From Candidatus Merdivicinus excrementipullorum (lineage in GTDB: Bacteria; Bacillota; Clostridia; Oscillospirales; Ruminococcaceae): a DNA stretch of 64,000 bases. Positions within the stretch are counted from its first letter, which is position 1; every line of letters starts with the position of its first letter. This document shows positions 1 through 8,968 of the stretch, piece by piece. The notes under the pieces are model-generated. The model saw only the letters and a list, made by a program, of their open reading frames with translations, was not told where the DNA came from and did not search any database. The stretch lies in assembly GCA_018716725.1 (NCBI GenBank), contig DVJP01000039.1:42945-106944 (forward strand), read 5' to 3'. Both the position numbers and the translations under genes were made by a program.

Positions 1-126
1 CAGGCAGGCTTTCCGGGCAAGCCTGTCCATATTGGGCTTGAAAGCCGCCTCCATGGGAGTTTTGAAGCCCAATTCCGGCACCGGCGTATCCGCCATTCCG
101 TCGCAGAGCAGCACAAGATATTTCAT
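1..126 (-). CDS. 2,3-bisphosphoglycerate-independent phosphoglycerate mutase (archaeal-type ApgM), N-terminal fragment cut by window edge
   Basis: Reverse strand reads MKYLVLLCDGMADTPVPELGFKTPMEAAFKPNMDRLARKA..., characteristic of the ApgM family. Confidence 0.8.
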   Translation of the reverse strand, partial: MKYLVLLCDGMADTPVPELGFKTPMEAAFKPNMDRLARKACL

Positions 127-308
127 GGAATCCACCTCACAGAAGATCCGAACTTTATTATACCGCCGGAAAATGTGTCCGTCAATAGAAATCAGATAAA
201 ATCAAAAATTCTTTTTCTGAAGGACACTTGTCGGTGAAAGCCGGATGATTCCCGCCCAAACCTGTGTGTATTATAAATACATCTGTATTTTATAGGCGGT
301 TTTCTGTT

Positions 309-337
309 ATCATACCATAAACCGGAAGATTTGTCAA
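309..337 (-). promoter_or_regulatory. sigma-A type promoter TTGACA-N17-TATGAT
   Basis: Reverse complement of 309-337 gives TTGACA, a 17-nt spacer and TATGAT, upstream of the partial ApgM gene. Confidence 0.7.
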
Positions 338-368
338 CCACAGAAAAATAGTTGTCCTTAATACGTGG

Positions 369-1190
369 TCATTTTTTCCGCTGGCGCACTGCCTCGTAAA
401 ACATCACTGTGGCGGCGCAGCCCACGTTAAAAGAAGAAGCGGAGGAGCTTTCCGCCATGGGAATGGTGGTCAGGATGTCGCAGTTCTCCTTAAAGGCCCG
501 GCAAAGGCCCTCGGTTTCGTTGCCGATGAGGAACAGCACAGGGCCGGACAGGTCCAAATCATAAATGGGATACTGGCGGTGGGCAGTGGTCCCCACGGCC
601 AGGAAGCCGGGATACCGGCGCTTCATATCCTCCACAAAAGAGAGCACCGCCTGGTTGTCCGCCACCCGGATGGCCGGGACATTGAAAAAGGACCCCATGG
701 AGGACACGATGACGTCCGGGTCGTAAAGGTCCACCCCATGGCCGGTGAGGATCAGCCCCTCCACTCCCAAAGCGTCGCAGGAGCGCAGGATGGTCCCCAG
801 GTTGCCCCGGTTGGAGGGCCGGTCAAACAGGGCCAAAATGGGGTTTTCCGATAGAGCGATTTCGTCGAAGCTGTCCTCCCGCATCTGCACCACGGCCATC
901 AGCTCGGAGGTGTCCTCCTTGCCGCTTAAATCCTCCATCAAAGCCGCCGTCAGTTCAAAATCCACTTCGGCGGGGACGCTTTTCAGCATATTTTCCGCCC
1001 AGTCGGAGAGCTTCTTTTCCCGGGTATATAAAAACGAACAGATATGCCAGCCGTTTTTCACCGCCTCGTTGAGGTTGCGGACGCCCTCCACAAAGAACTG
1101 GCGGTATTTGTACCGTTTGTTCCGGTTGGTTTTCAGTACCTCAAATTTCTGATACGCCGCGTTTTTGCTGTAAATGCGCTCTATTTTCAT
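369..1190 (-). CDS. TrmH family RNA methyltransferase (SpoU)
   Basis: FDRPSNRGNLGTILRSCDALGVEGLILTG and FLIGNETEGL / IPMAESSSASSFNVGCAATVMFYEA SpoU motifs; start placed at internal MKIERIYSK. Confidence 0.9.
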   Translation of the reverse strand: MKIERIYSKNAAYQKFEVLKTNRNKRYKYRQFFVEGVRNLNEAVKNGWHICSFLYTREKKLSDWAENMLKSVPAEVDFELTAALMEDLSGKEDTSELMAVVQMREDSFDEIALSENPILALFDRPSNRGNLGTILRSCDALGVEGLILTGHGVDLYDPDVIVSSMGSFFNVPAIRVADNQAVLSFVEDMKRRYPGFLAVGTTAHRQYPIYDLDLSGPVLFLIGNETEGLCRAFKENCDILTTIPMAESSSASSFNVGCAATVMFYEAVRQRKK

Positions 1191-1233
1191 CTTGACTCCT
1201 CCAAAATACCGGCCTTCCGGCAAAATAAGCGTC

Positions 1234-1260
1234 AAAAACGGGGCTTTCGGCCCCGTTTAC
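1234..1260 (-). terminator. Rho-independent terminator
   Basis: AACGGGGC-CGAAA-GCCCCGTT hairpin followed by T-run on the minus strand. Confidence 0.6.
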
Positions 1261-1266
1261 AATGGT

Positions 1267-3804
1267 TTATCCGTTTCCGTTTCCTTTTCCAATCCACTCT
1301 TCCAGTGTCCGGCAGAGCACCTCAAAGTCGATGGGCTTGGAAATGTGGGCGTTCATGCCGGCCTCCGTGGTCATGGCAATATCCTCGGCAAAAGCGTTGG
1401 CCGTCACCGCGATAATGGGGACGGTCTGAGCGTCCGGCCGGTTCATGGCCCGGATATTCCGGGCAGCCTCGCAGCCGTCCATTTCCGGCATCTGCATATC
1501 CATAAGGATGGCGTCAAAGGAAAAGGGCAGGGATTCCCGGAACAGGAGCACCGCCTCGGCGCCGTTCCAGGCCTGGGTAACCTGGACGCCGTGCATGGAA
1601 AGGATCTCCGTGGCAATTTCCATATTAAAGTCGTTGTCCTCCGCCAGCAGGATTTTCCGCCCCTCCAGGCTGAACGCGGAGGCCTCCGGCGTTTCCTCTT
1701 CCTGCGCTGGTTTCTCTGTTTCCCGGACCGTTTCCAGGGGGATGGTAATGGTAAATGCGCTTCCTTTGCCCAGTTCGCTGTCCACCACAATCTGGCCGCT
1801 CATCTGGCTCACCAGGCTTTTGACAATGGGCATCCCCAGGCCGGTGCCGCTGACATTCCGGGCGCCGAACCGGGTTTCCCGGGCATACGGCTCAAAAATC
1901 CGCTCCACAAATTCCCGGGACATGCCGATGCCCGTATCCTCCACCACAATCTGGTACTTGGTGTGTTCCTGCTGGTTCAGCTGCTTGACCCGGAGGAAAA
2001 TCTGCGCTCCGGCTTTGCTGTACTTAAAGGCGTTGGACAACAGGTTATTGAGAATCTGGCCAATCCGGAAAAAGTCCCCCAAAACCGTGTGATCCTCTAT
2101 ATCAAAGGACACGGTGAAGGTTTTCTGTTCCTTTTCCGCCTGGGCATAGAAGGGGGCCGCGCAGTCGTTGACGCATTTTTTCAAATCGAACTGCTGGTAA
2201 TCCAGGGAAATCTTCCCCTGCTCTAACCGGGACATTTCCAGAATGTCGTTAATTAAGTTTAACAGCTGCTTGCTGGAAAAATTGATTTTTTCCATATATC
2301 CGGCAGCCTTCTGGGGATCGTCCAGGTTTTTCTGCACCAACTCCGACATGCCGATAATGGCGTTTAACGGCGTGCGCATATCGTGGGACATGTTGTTAAA
2401 GAAAGCGTTTTTCGCCTTTTCGCTGCGTTTGGCGGTTTCCAGGGCTGTTTCCAAAAGCCGCTGCTGCTGGAGCTGCTGCCGTTTTTCCGCGTCGACTACC
2501 CGGAAGCAGAGGATAACCTCCCCTTCCGCCAGGGAATCGTCAAAGAGCAGCCGGACATTCACCCACTTATACTCCTCCCCGAACAGCCGCAGAAAATCCC
2601 CGCCGAAATCCTTTATCTTACGGGAAACCAGGTTCTGGATGCTGTCAATGGAGAAGCTCTTTAAAAATTCCTCGTAAGCGTCATTTTCGATAAATTCCTG
2701 CATTTTTTCCAGCAGCACCGAATAAGGCCCCTGTGCCGGGATTTTTTCATAGACGTCCGCCGGCCCTTTCACGATTTCGAAGGTTTTTATCTGGTAGTCC
2801 AGCCGGTAAATGGAATAGTAGGAATTCCCCAATACCCGGAGAATTTCGCCGTCCCGGTTGATGCGCTTATTCAGCCGGTAATCTTTCCACACCATAAAGG
2901 CTAGCACAGCCAGGAAAAAAGCAAAGCCCAGGGAAAATATCCAGGTCAGCTGGCGCAGCCCGGCAAGAATCGTGCGGTAAGGGATGGTGATAATGGAGAC
3001 CCAGCCGTTTTCCATCTGCCAATAATAGACCCCCCGGCGGTTTCCCTCAAAATCCCGGATATAGGTATCGTAATCATTCAGCTCCCCGCTGCGGATGCCG
3101 GGCAGGATAGTTTCAATGTACTTCTGGATTTCATCGTAACCTTTCCCCAAACTGGTCTGGTAATAAAGGAGGGCGCCCTTCTGATCGCAAAGATAATAGG
3201 AACTGTCCTCCGGCATTCCCATCGAATGGGTTGTCAGGCGGAAATTTTCCGGGAAAATGTCAAAGGCCAGAACGCCGTTAAAATTCGTAAATTTCTGGGC
3301 GATAGTGATGACCGGCTTGCCGTATATCGTGTCGGTGTATGCGTCCGTAAAAATGATCTCCCCGTCAGCCTCAATTGCCTTCCGGTACCATTCTGCCTGG
3401 CTCACATCAAAGGTTTCATCCCCTTCCCAGGGGTTTGCGGCGATTATAATCCCATCCACCACCGCGTAGGGGTCAATCACGCTATCCCCCACAGTTTCCG
3501 AAATATTGTCATAAAACCTTTCCAGCGCTTCCTGAATATCCTGAAATTCCGGATCTCTTTCCAAAAGCCTGTCGATATATTGGGTCCCAAGCCGCATCAG
3601 GGTTTCATAAACCGTCACATTGTTTTCTTCCTCAATGGAGCAGCTCCTGGCCAGGGTCACGCCAAGGGCCTGGGCATTCTGCAAAAGCCTGGCCTGAAGC
3701 AGGTGCAGTCCCAGCACGGCGATAGTCAGGAATACCAGCAGCGCAATGATATTAAAGCGCATCCTGCGCAGGATCTGCTTCCAGTTTTTCCGAAAATAGC
3801 CCAT
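1267..3804 (-). CDS. Hybrid sensor histidine kinase/response regulator with extracytoplasmic Cache-like sensor
   Basis: Two TM segments, HisKA (FFNNMSHDMRTPLNAIIGMSEL), HATPase (VEDTGIGMS, GTGLGMPIVKSLV), C-terminal REC (ILLAEDNDFNMEIA, DAILMDMQMPEMDG). Confidence 0.9.
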   Translation of the reverse strand: MGYFRKNWKQILRRMRFNIIALLVFLTIAVLGLHLLQARLLQNAQALGVTLARSCSIEEENNVTVYETLMRLGTQYIDRLLERDPEFQDIQEALERFYDNISETVGDSVIDPYAVVDGIIIAANPWEGDETFDVSQAEWYRKAIEADGEIIFTDAYTDTIYGKPVITIAQKFTNFNGVLAFDIFPENFRLTTHSMGMPEDSSYYLCDQKGALLYYQTSLGKGYDEIQKYIETILPGIRSGELNDYDTYIRDFEGNRRGVYYWQMENGWVSIITIPYRTILAGLRQLTWIFSLGFAFFLAVLAFMVWKDYRLNKRINRDGEILRVLGNSYYSIYRLDYQIKTFEIVKGPADVYEKIPAQGPYSVLLEKMQEFIENDAYEEFLKSFSIDSIQNLVSRKIKDFGGDFLRLFGEEYKWVNVRLLFDDSLAEGEVILCFRVVDAEKRQQLQQQRLLETALETAKRSEKAKNAFFNNMSHDMRTPLNAIIGMSELVQKNLDDPQKAAGYMEKINFSSKQLLNLINDILEMSRLEQGKISLDYQQFDLKKCVNDCAAPFYAQAEKEQKTFTVSFDIEDHTVLGDFFRIGQILNNLLSNAFKYSKAGAQIFLRVKQLNQQEHTKYQIVVEDTGIGMSREFVERIFEPYARETRFGARNVSGTGLGMPIVKSLVSQMSGQIVVDSELGKGSAFTITIPLETVRETEKPAQEEETPEASAFSLEGRKILLAEDNDFNMEIATEILSMHGVQVTQAWNGAEAVLLFRESLPFSFDAILMDMQMPEMDGCEAARNIRAMNRPDAQTVPIIAVTANAFAEDIAMTTEAGMNAHISKPIDFEVLCRTLEEWIGKGNGNG

Positions 3805-3825
3805 TTTTTTACTCCCGGCTCCCGC

Positions 3826-4281
3826 CTAATCCTCTTCCTGCAATTTTTTCAGTTCCACCAAAAAGGAATCCACATCGGAAAAATCCCGGTAAACAGAGGC
3901 AAACCGGATATAGGCCACCTTATCCAGCTTTTTCAGCTCCCGGAGGACATATTCCCCCAGTTCCACGGAGCTGACTTCCTTGACCATTTCATTGGCGTAA
4001 TTCTGCTCGATGGAATCCACAAAACGCTCCAGGGTTTCCATGGAAACAGGGCGCTTCTCGCAGGCCCGCAAAAGCCCCCGCAGCAGTTTTTCCCGATCGA
4101 AGAGCTGCCGGGATTTATCCTTTTTCACCACCACAAGGGGGGTGTTTTCCACCGCCTCATAGGTGGTGAACCGCCTTCCGCAGGAGAGGCACTCCCTGCG
4201 GCGCCGGATTTTCTCACTGTCCTCCGCCGGTCTGGAGTCCACAACCTTGCTTTCTGTATAGGAACAATACGGACATTTCAT
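3826..4281 (-). CDS. nrdR: Transcriptional repressor NrdR
   Basis: MKCPYCSYTESKVVDSRPAEDSEKIRRRRECLSCGRRFTTYE zinc ribbon/ATP-cone start. Confidence 0.95.
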   Translation of the reverse strand: MKCPYCSYTESKVVDSRPAEDSEKIRRRRECLSCGRRFTTYEAVENTPLVVVKKDKSRQLFDREKLLRGLLRACEKRPVSMETLERFVDSIEQNYANEMVKEVSSVELGEYVLRELKKLDKVAYIRFASVYRDFSDVDSFLVELKKLQEED

Positions 4282-4379
4282 AGCTCTCCCTCTTTTCGCG
4301 CTTTTTTCTACCTTTATCATACCATGTTTTTACCCCAAAAACAAGCAATCCCGGATAGAACCCAGCCTATTTTCTGAAA

Positions 4380-5168
4380 TCAGCCTTCCAGGGATTGGAA
4401 GCCCCTTTCCAAAATGGCAACGGACTGGGAAAGCTCCTCATACGCGCCGTAATTGCCCCGGTAAAGCTCCACAATCACACTGCCGGAAAAGCCCTGGTTT
4501 GTAAGCTCCCGCAAAAATCCCCGGCAGTCAAAATCCCCCCGATGAAGGGGCAGGCAGTCCCCTTCCGGCCCGCAGCCGCTCATATGGATGTGCCGGACAG
4601 AAGGACCAAGAACTTTCAGCAAGCCCAAGACGTCCTCCCCGGCCCGCCGGGCCTGCTTTAAATCCAGCACAAATAAAGCGTCCGGCAGGACCTTTTTCAT
4701 GGCGGCCAGGAAATCCCCCCGGCCGGCCCGGCACCGCTCCACATTCTCCTGCAAAAGCCGCACGCCGCAGCTTTTGGCCGCTTCGTCCAGGCGGGCGTAG
4801 CGTTCAAAATAAAGGGTTTGAGGACTTTGGCTTTCCTTCCGGTCCCCGTGGAGAACTACATAAGAAGCCCCCAGGTAAGCCGCCGCCTCAAAATACCGGC
4901 GGTACAGTTCCACCCCGTCTATAAACCGCCTTTCATATTCGCTGAACAGCAGAAGCGGCTCCAGCCCTGAAGTAAACGGGTGGACCGATATTACCTGCGT
5001 CCCGCCCCTTTGGAAGGTGTCCCGGAGCTTCCGCAGGAATTCCGGCGCAAGCTCCGAAGGGGCGTTAAAAAACACCTCCGCCGCGGGGATCCCCGCCCCG
5101 GCGATCCATTCCGCCGCTTTTTCCGTCAGCTCCGGGTAAAAACAAGCCGTTGAGATTCCAAAAACCAT
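4380..5168 (-). CDS. Sugar phosphate isomerase/epimerase (TIM barrel, AP endonuclease family 2)
   Basis: VLHGDRK, LLQENVER, FVLDLKQA, HIHMSGCG motifs. Confidence 0.75.
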   Translation of the reverse strand: MVFGISTACFYPELTEKAAEWIAGAGIPAAEVFFNAPSELAPEFLRKLRDTFQRGGTQVISVHPFTSGLEPLLLFSEYERRFIDGVELYRRYFEAAAYLGASYVVLHGDRKESQSPQTLYFERYARLDEAAKSCGVRLLQENVERCRAGRGDFLAAMKKVLPDALFVLDLKQARRAGEDVLGLLKVLGPSVRHIHMSGCGPEGDCLPLHRGDFDCRGFLRELTNQGFSGSVIVELYRGNYGAYEELSQSVAILERGFQSLEG

Positions 5169-5226
5169 AGGGTCCCTCCTTCCTCAAACGACAAACGGGA
5201 ACCATACGGTCCCCGTTCCATGCAGT

Positions 5227-6180
5227 TTATTTTGCTTTGGCAGGCTTTCTGCCTTTCTTTTTCTGAGAATCCTTCCACCATGCCCAAATGGTCCCCGACA
5301 GGCAGACGCTGGAATAGAAGCCGGAAATCAAACCGGCCACCATGGGGAATGCAAAGGACAGAATGGAATTGACGCCGAAAATCACGGCAAACACACAGAT
5401 GGACACCATAGCCAGCAGGGTGGACAGGCTGGTGTTCATGGTGCGGGTAAAGGTCTGGGAAATGCTCTTGTTGACCAAAACCGGAAATTCCATGGACTTG
5501 CCGTAGAGCTTCTCGTTTTCCCGGATCCTGTCAAAGATGACGATGGTGTCGTTAATGGAGTAACCCAGGATAAAGAGGATAACCGCCATAAAGTTGTCGT
5601 CGATAGGCAGCCGGAAGATGATAAACACAGACAAAACCATCAGGCAGTCGTGGATCAGGGCGATAACGCCGGTAACGCCCGCCGACCAGCCGCCGATGCG
5701 GCGGAAGCGGATCGCCACATAGACAATCATAAACAGGAAGGCCGCCAGCACCGCGATCAGGCATTTAAACAGGAAATCCCGGCCCATAGTGGCCGCCACG
5801 CTGTCAAAGGAAACATACTGGAGGTTATTGTCCGCAAATTCCTCGGTCAGCCGGTCGGTCAGCTGGCCCTCCATTTCCACGGTCATGCCGTCCTTGGCGC
5901 CGATGCTTAAGGAAATCTGCTTAGTATCCCCGCTGACGCTTTGGGAACTGCCGCTGGTGACGGAAAAGCCGGTGACTTCGCTGGCCGCGCTTTCCACTGC
6001 GGCAAAGTCCAGGTCCCCTTCATAGGAATAGGTGGCGATGGTTCCGCCGGTGAACTGGATGTCCACCTTGATTCCGAATACCAGGGCGCAGACCGCCGCC
6101 AGGGCAACAAGACAGATGGAAATTGTATAATAAATTTTCCGGTGCCCGTAAAAGTCGATATCTTTTTTCAGCCGCAGCAT
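5227..6180 (-). CDS. secF: Protein translocase subunit SecF
   Basis: DFYGHRKIYYTIS...GIDIQFTGG-like region and FILGYSINDTIVIFDRIREN. Confidence 0.95.
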   Translation of the reverse strand: MLRLKKDIDFYGHRKIYYTISICLVALAAVCALVFGIKVDIQFTGGTIATYSYEGDLDFAAVESAASEVTGFSVTSGSSQSVSGDTKQISLSIGAKDGMTVEMEGQLTDRLTEEFADNNLQYVSFDSVAATMGRDFLFKCLIAVLAAFLFMIVYVAIRFRRIGGWSAGVTGVIALIHDCLMVLSVFIIFRLPIDDNFMAVILFILGYSINDTIVIFDRIRENEKLYGKSMEFPVLVNKSISQTFTRTMNTSLSTLLAMVSICVFAVIFGVNSILSFAFPMVAGLISGFYSSVCLSGTIWAWWKDSQKKKGRKPAKAK

Positions 6181-7574
6181 CAGCGCTCACCTCCATAGAA
6201 TTTAGGCTTGCGGAAGGCTTTAAACCGGGAGATGGATTTCAGCATCAGCTTGCTGGACAAAATCCCGAAGATAAAGTTGCCGATAACGCCCACCAGCAGG
6301 GTGTAGCCGAAGGAGTAAACGGTGCCGGCCAGGGTGGAGCCGAACAGGAAGAAGATGGGGCTTAAAAGCTTGGCAAACAGGGAGCTTGGCGGCCCGAAAG
6401 CGCCCATCAGGATAATGGCCACAATGACTACCGTCATGTTGCCGTCCAAAATAGCGGAAAATGCACGCTGGTAACCCAGCTCAATGGCGCCGTCAATGGA
6501 CTTGCCGCTGCGGACTTCCTCCCGGATGCGCTCCGAGGTGATAACGTTGGCGTCCACGCCCATGCCAATAGCCAGGATAATGCCGGCGATGCCGGGCAGG
6601 GTCAGGGTAAAGCTGGGGATAAAGGGCAGGTAGCCGGAAACGGCCGCCACAGACAAAGCCAGCTGTCCCATCAGGGCGATAACCGCCACAACGCCGGGCA
6701 GGCGGTACATGCAGATCATAAAGACCGACACCAGCAGGAAGGCCACGGCTCCGGCCATGATCATAATATCCCGTGCGCCGGTGCCCAGGGACGGGTCAAT
6801 GGTGGAGTAGTTGGCGGTTTCCAGGGCAAAGGGCAGAGCGCCGGAGTTAATCTTGTCCGCCAGGTCCTGGGCCTCCTCCGCCGTGAAATTGCCTGTGATA
6901 GAAGCCTGTCCATCGGTAATGGGGTCGTTTACATTGGGATAGGAAATCATGGTGTCATCCATCCAGATGGAGATGATGCCGTTTTCCTCGGCCAGACGGG
7001 TGGTGGCGTCGGAAAACTTCTGGGTCCCGCTTTCGCTTAAGGTCAGGCTGACGCCGTAGGTCTGGTTTTCCGGGTCATAATAAGCCCCGGCTTCCGTCAC
7101 GTCGTCCCCTTCCAGGATAATATTCTCCGCCGTAACGCCGGTGGGCTTCCCTTCCGCGTCGGTTTCATTGCCCTCCCGGAAGGTCAGGCGGGCAGTTTCG
7201 CCCAGCTCCGCAATGGCGGCCTGGGGATCGAAGTCCGCTTCGTCTTCTTTCCAGGGGAACCGGACGATGATGCGGTCCCGGCTGTAGTCGGTATAAACCT
7301 CGCTGTCGGTAATGTTCAGGGTAATAAGCCGCTGCTGGATGACAGCCTCCGCCGCGCGCATCTGAGTTTCCGTGGCATCCACATCCTCAGGTGGAGTAAA
7401 GGTGACCTCTACGCCTCCGCGGATGTCAATGCCCCACCGGATATCGCTGCCGCCTTTAATGTAGACGTCCGTCCGGTCACCGTAGGTTGTGCTGATCCCC
7501 AAAAGGGAGGTGCACAAAAACGCGACGATAAGGACCGCCACAACAAAAAAGACGGGCTTTCCCACTCGTTTCAT
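6180..7574 (-). CDS. secD: Protein translocase subunit SecD
   Basis: DIRWGIDIRGGVEVTF, GIAGIILAIGMGVDANVITSERIREE; start set at MKRVGKPVFFV. Confidence 0.95.
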   Translation of the reverse strand: MKRVGKPVFFVVAVLIVAFLCTSLLGISTTYGDRTDVYIKGGSDIRWGIDIRGGVEVTFTPPEDVDATETQMRAAEAVIQQRLITLNITDSEVYTDYSRDRIIVRFPWKEDEADFDPQAAIAELGETARLTFREGNETDAEGKPTGVTAENIILEGDDVTEAGAYYDPENQTYGVSLTLSESGTQKFSDATTRLAEENGIISIWMDDTMISYPNVNDPITDGQASITGNFTAEEAQDLADKINSGALPFALETANYSTIDPSLGTGARDIMIMAGAVAFLLVSVFMICMYRLPGVVAVIALMGQLALSVAAVSGYLPFIPSFTLTLPGIAGIILAIGMGVDANVITSERIREEVRSGKSIDGAIELGYQRAFSAILDGNMTVVIVAIILMGAFGPPSSLFAKLLSPIFFLFGSTLAGTVYSFGYTLLVGVIGNFIFGILSSKLMLKSISRFKAFRKPKFYGGER

Positions 7575-7736
7575 GGAACAATTCCTCCAATACCAGTTGA
7601 TGTTCCCGCTGTTCATCGCTCCGAAAGCAGGACACTCGTACTGATAATTATAGGCCAAATTCCCGGAAAAGTCAAGGTAAAGGGGCTGTACGTTTACAGA
7701 AAATTCCCAAAATCACGGCAAAACGCCTGGAAGCTC

Positions 7737-7765
7737 TTGCAGTTGCCCCCAAGCTGTGCTACAAT
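7737..7765 (+). promoter_or_regulatory. sigma-A promoter TTGCAG-N17-TACAAT for the QueT-like gene
   Basis: TTGCAG 7737-7742, 17-nt spacer, TACAAT 7760-7765. Confidence 0.65.
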
Positions 7766-7791
7766 AAGGAGCGTACCAAATAAAAGGCCCG

Positions 7792-7865
7792 CCGTTTCCC
7801 CGTGCCCGGCGGCGGCAGCCTGCCCCGGAAACCCGGGAAAAATACTTTGTTGCACGGAGAAACGG
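7792..7865 (+). promoter_or_regulatory. Structured 5' leader; long-range stem overlapping the ribosome-binding region
   Basis: CCGTTTCCCCGTGC (7792-7805) pairs with GCACGGAGAAACGG (7852-7865), 14 positions with one C-A mismatch, just before the ATG at 7873. Confidence 0.5.
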
Positions 7866-7872
7866 AGCTATC

Positions 7873-8427
7873 ATGAACGCAAAAAACAAAACGAAAATCC
7901 TGGTACAAATTTCCCTGATCGGCGCATTGTACACTGTCCTGACCCTGGTCAGCGGGCCCTTGGCTTTCGGCACCTCCGCGGGTATTATCCAGCTGCGGCT
8001 CAGCGAGGCCCTGACCCTGCTGCCCCTCTTTTCCCCGGTTGTGGGGCTGTGGGGCGTAACCTTCGGGTGCTTCCTTTCCAACTTGGTGGGCTTTCTCATG
8101 GGCACCAACATGCTGGGCCTTATTGACGCCCCCATCGGCACCCTGGCAACCCTTATTGCCGCTCTGCTGACCTATTGGATCGGAAAAAGCGGCCTGCCTG
8201 CTGTGGGAAAATTCCTGCTGGCGGCTGTCCCCCCCGTCCTGGTCAACGGCCTGGTTGTGGGCCTGGAGCTTACCTTCGTTTACCACACCCCCTTTGCCCT
8301 GAATTTCTTTTCCGTGGCAGTGGGAGAAGCGGCGGTTTGCTACACCCTGGGGATGCTCTTATGCACAGTGCTGAACCGAAACAGTTTTTATAAATCCATT
8401 TTCGCCGACTGCAAAAAAGCCGGCTGA
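7873..8427 (+). CDS. QueT family ECF transporter S component (queuosine precursor)
   Basis: LIGALYTVLTLVSGPLAFG...IQLRLSEALTLLPLFSP...WGVTFGCFLSNL, typical QueT family. Confidence 0.85.
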   Translation: MNAKNKTKILVQISLIGALYTVLTLVSGPLAFGTSAGIIQLRLSEALTLLPLFSPVVGLWGVTFGCFLSNLVGFLMGTNMLGLIDAPIGTLATLIAALLTYWIGKSGLPAVGKFLLAAVPPVLVNGLVVGLELTFVYHTPFALNFFSVAVGEAAVCYTLGMLLCTVLNRNSFYKSIFADCKKAG

Positions 8428-8439
8428 TTGGCAAAAATA

Positions 8440-8468
8440 TGGCTCCGGAGAAATCCGGGCCTTTTTGT
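8440..8468 (+). terminator. Rho-independent terminator after the QueT-like gene
   Basis: GGCTCCGGA-GAAA-TCCGGGCC followed by TTTTTG. Confidence 0.55.
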
Positions 8469-8470
8469 TT

Positions 8471-8706
8471 GCGGGGAATTGCGGCCCCTACATTCTTATC
8501 GGACGTTCCAGATATTTTGTAGGGGACGGGTTTCCCGTCCCGCCAGACTTTCCGAGATATTCCGCTTTTGGACGCGGGCCGGGAGACCCGGCCCCTACAT
8601 TTCTATCAAACATTTCAGGTAATTTGTAGGGGCGCGCAATGCGCGCCCGCGGTTCTTGTACCTGTTTCCCCAAAAATGCGGGCCGATGTGGGCATCGGCC
8701 CCTACA
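8471..8706. repeat. Cluster of TGTAGGGG/CCCCTACA stem-variable hairpin repeats: two full 82-bp units plus a partial
   Basis: Units 8518-8599 and 8625-8706 begin TGTAGGGG and end CCCCTACA; inner hairpins GACGGG-TTT-CCCGTC, CCGGG-AGA-CCCGG, CGCGC-AAT-GCGCG, CCGATG-TGG-GCATCGG-like. Confidence 0.85.
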
Positions 8707-8874
8707 TAGATGAAACGTTTTTTCACAGCATATTTGCACGGCAAGAAATAAAACAGAAGAAATCCGGAGAATATAAGAGTATATGCGTGTATAAACGAGT
8801 ATGAGCCAGATAGATAAATTCACGCCCAGGCGTTTTTTGGCAGAAAATTGATAAAAAATAATCAAAACTCCGCC

Positions 8875-8903
8875 TTGTTTTCCGACGGGTTATCCCGTAT
8901 AAT
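8875..8903 (+). promoter_or_regulatory. Promoter TTGTTT-N17-TATAAT for the SPFH operon
   Basis: TTGTTT 8875-8880, TATAAT 8898-8903. Confidence 0.6.
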
Positions 8904-8968
8904 AGAACCATGTTAAACAATTCACATTTAACATTCCGCGGAACACCCCCGACCTTACAGAAAGGATT

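Noticed and set aside
1174-2226. 350-aa plus-strand ORF opposite the hybrid kinase gene
   Set aside because: Antisense frame of a clear gene in GC-rich DNA; composition is low-information and no family motif is present
7766-7872. preQ1-I or preQ1-II riboswitch call upstream of queT
   Set aside because: The conserved motifs of these classes as I remember them are not visible; kept only as an unclassified structured leader
8471-8706. Possible CRISPR array
   Set aside because: Repeats are inverted, self-complementary and variable in stem sequence, with no uniform direct repeats, unique spacers or cas genes
8428-8865. Several short ORFs across 8428-8865 with AGSPGP-like peptides
   Set aside because: They are translations of the TGTAGGGG repeat hairpins on both strands
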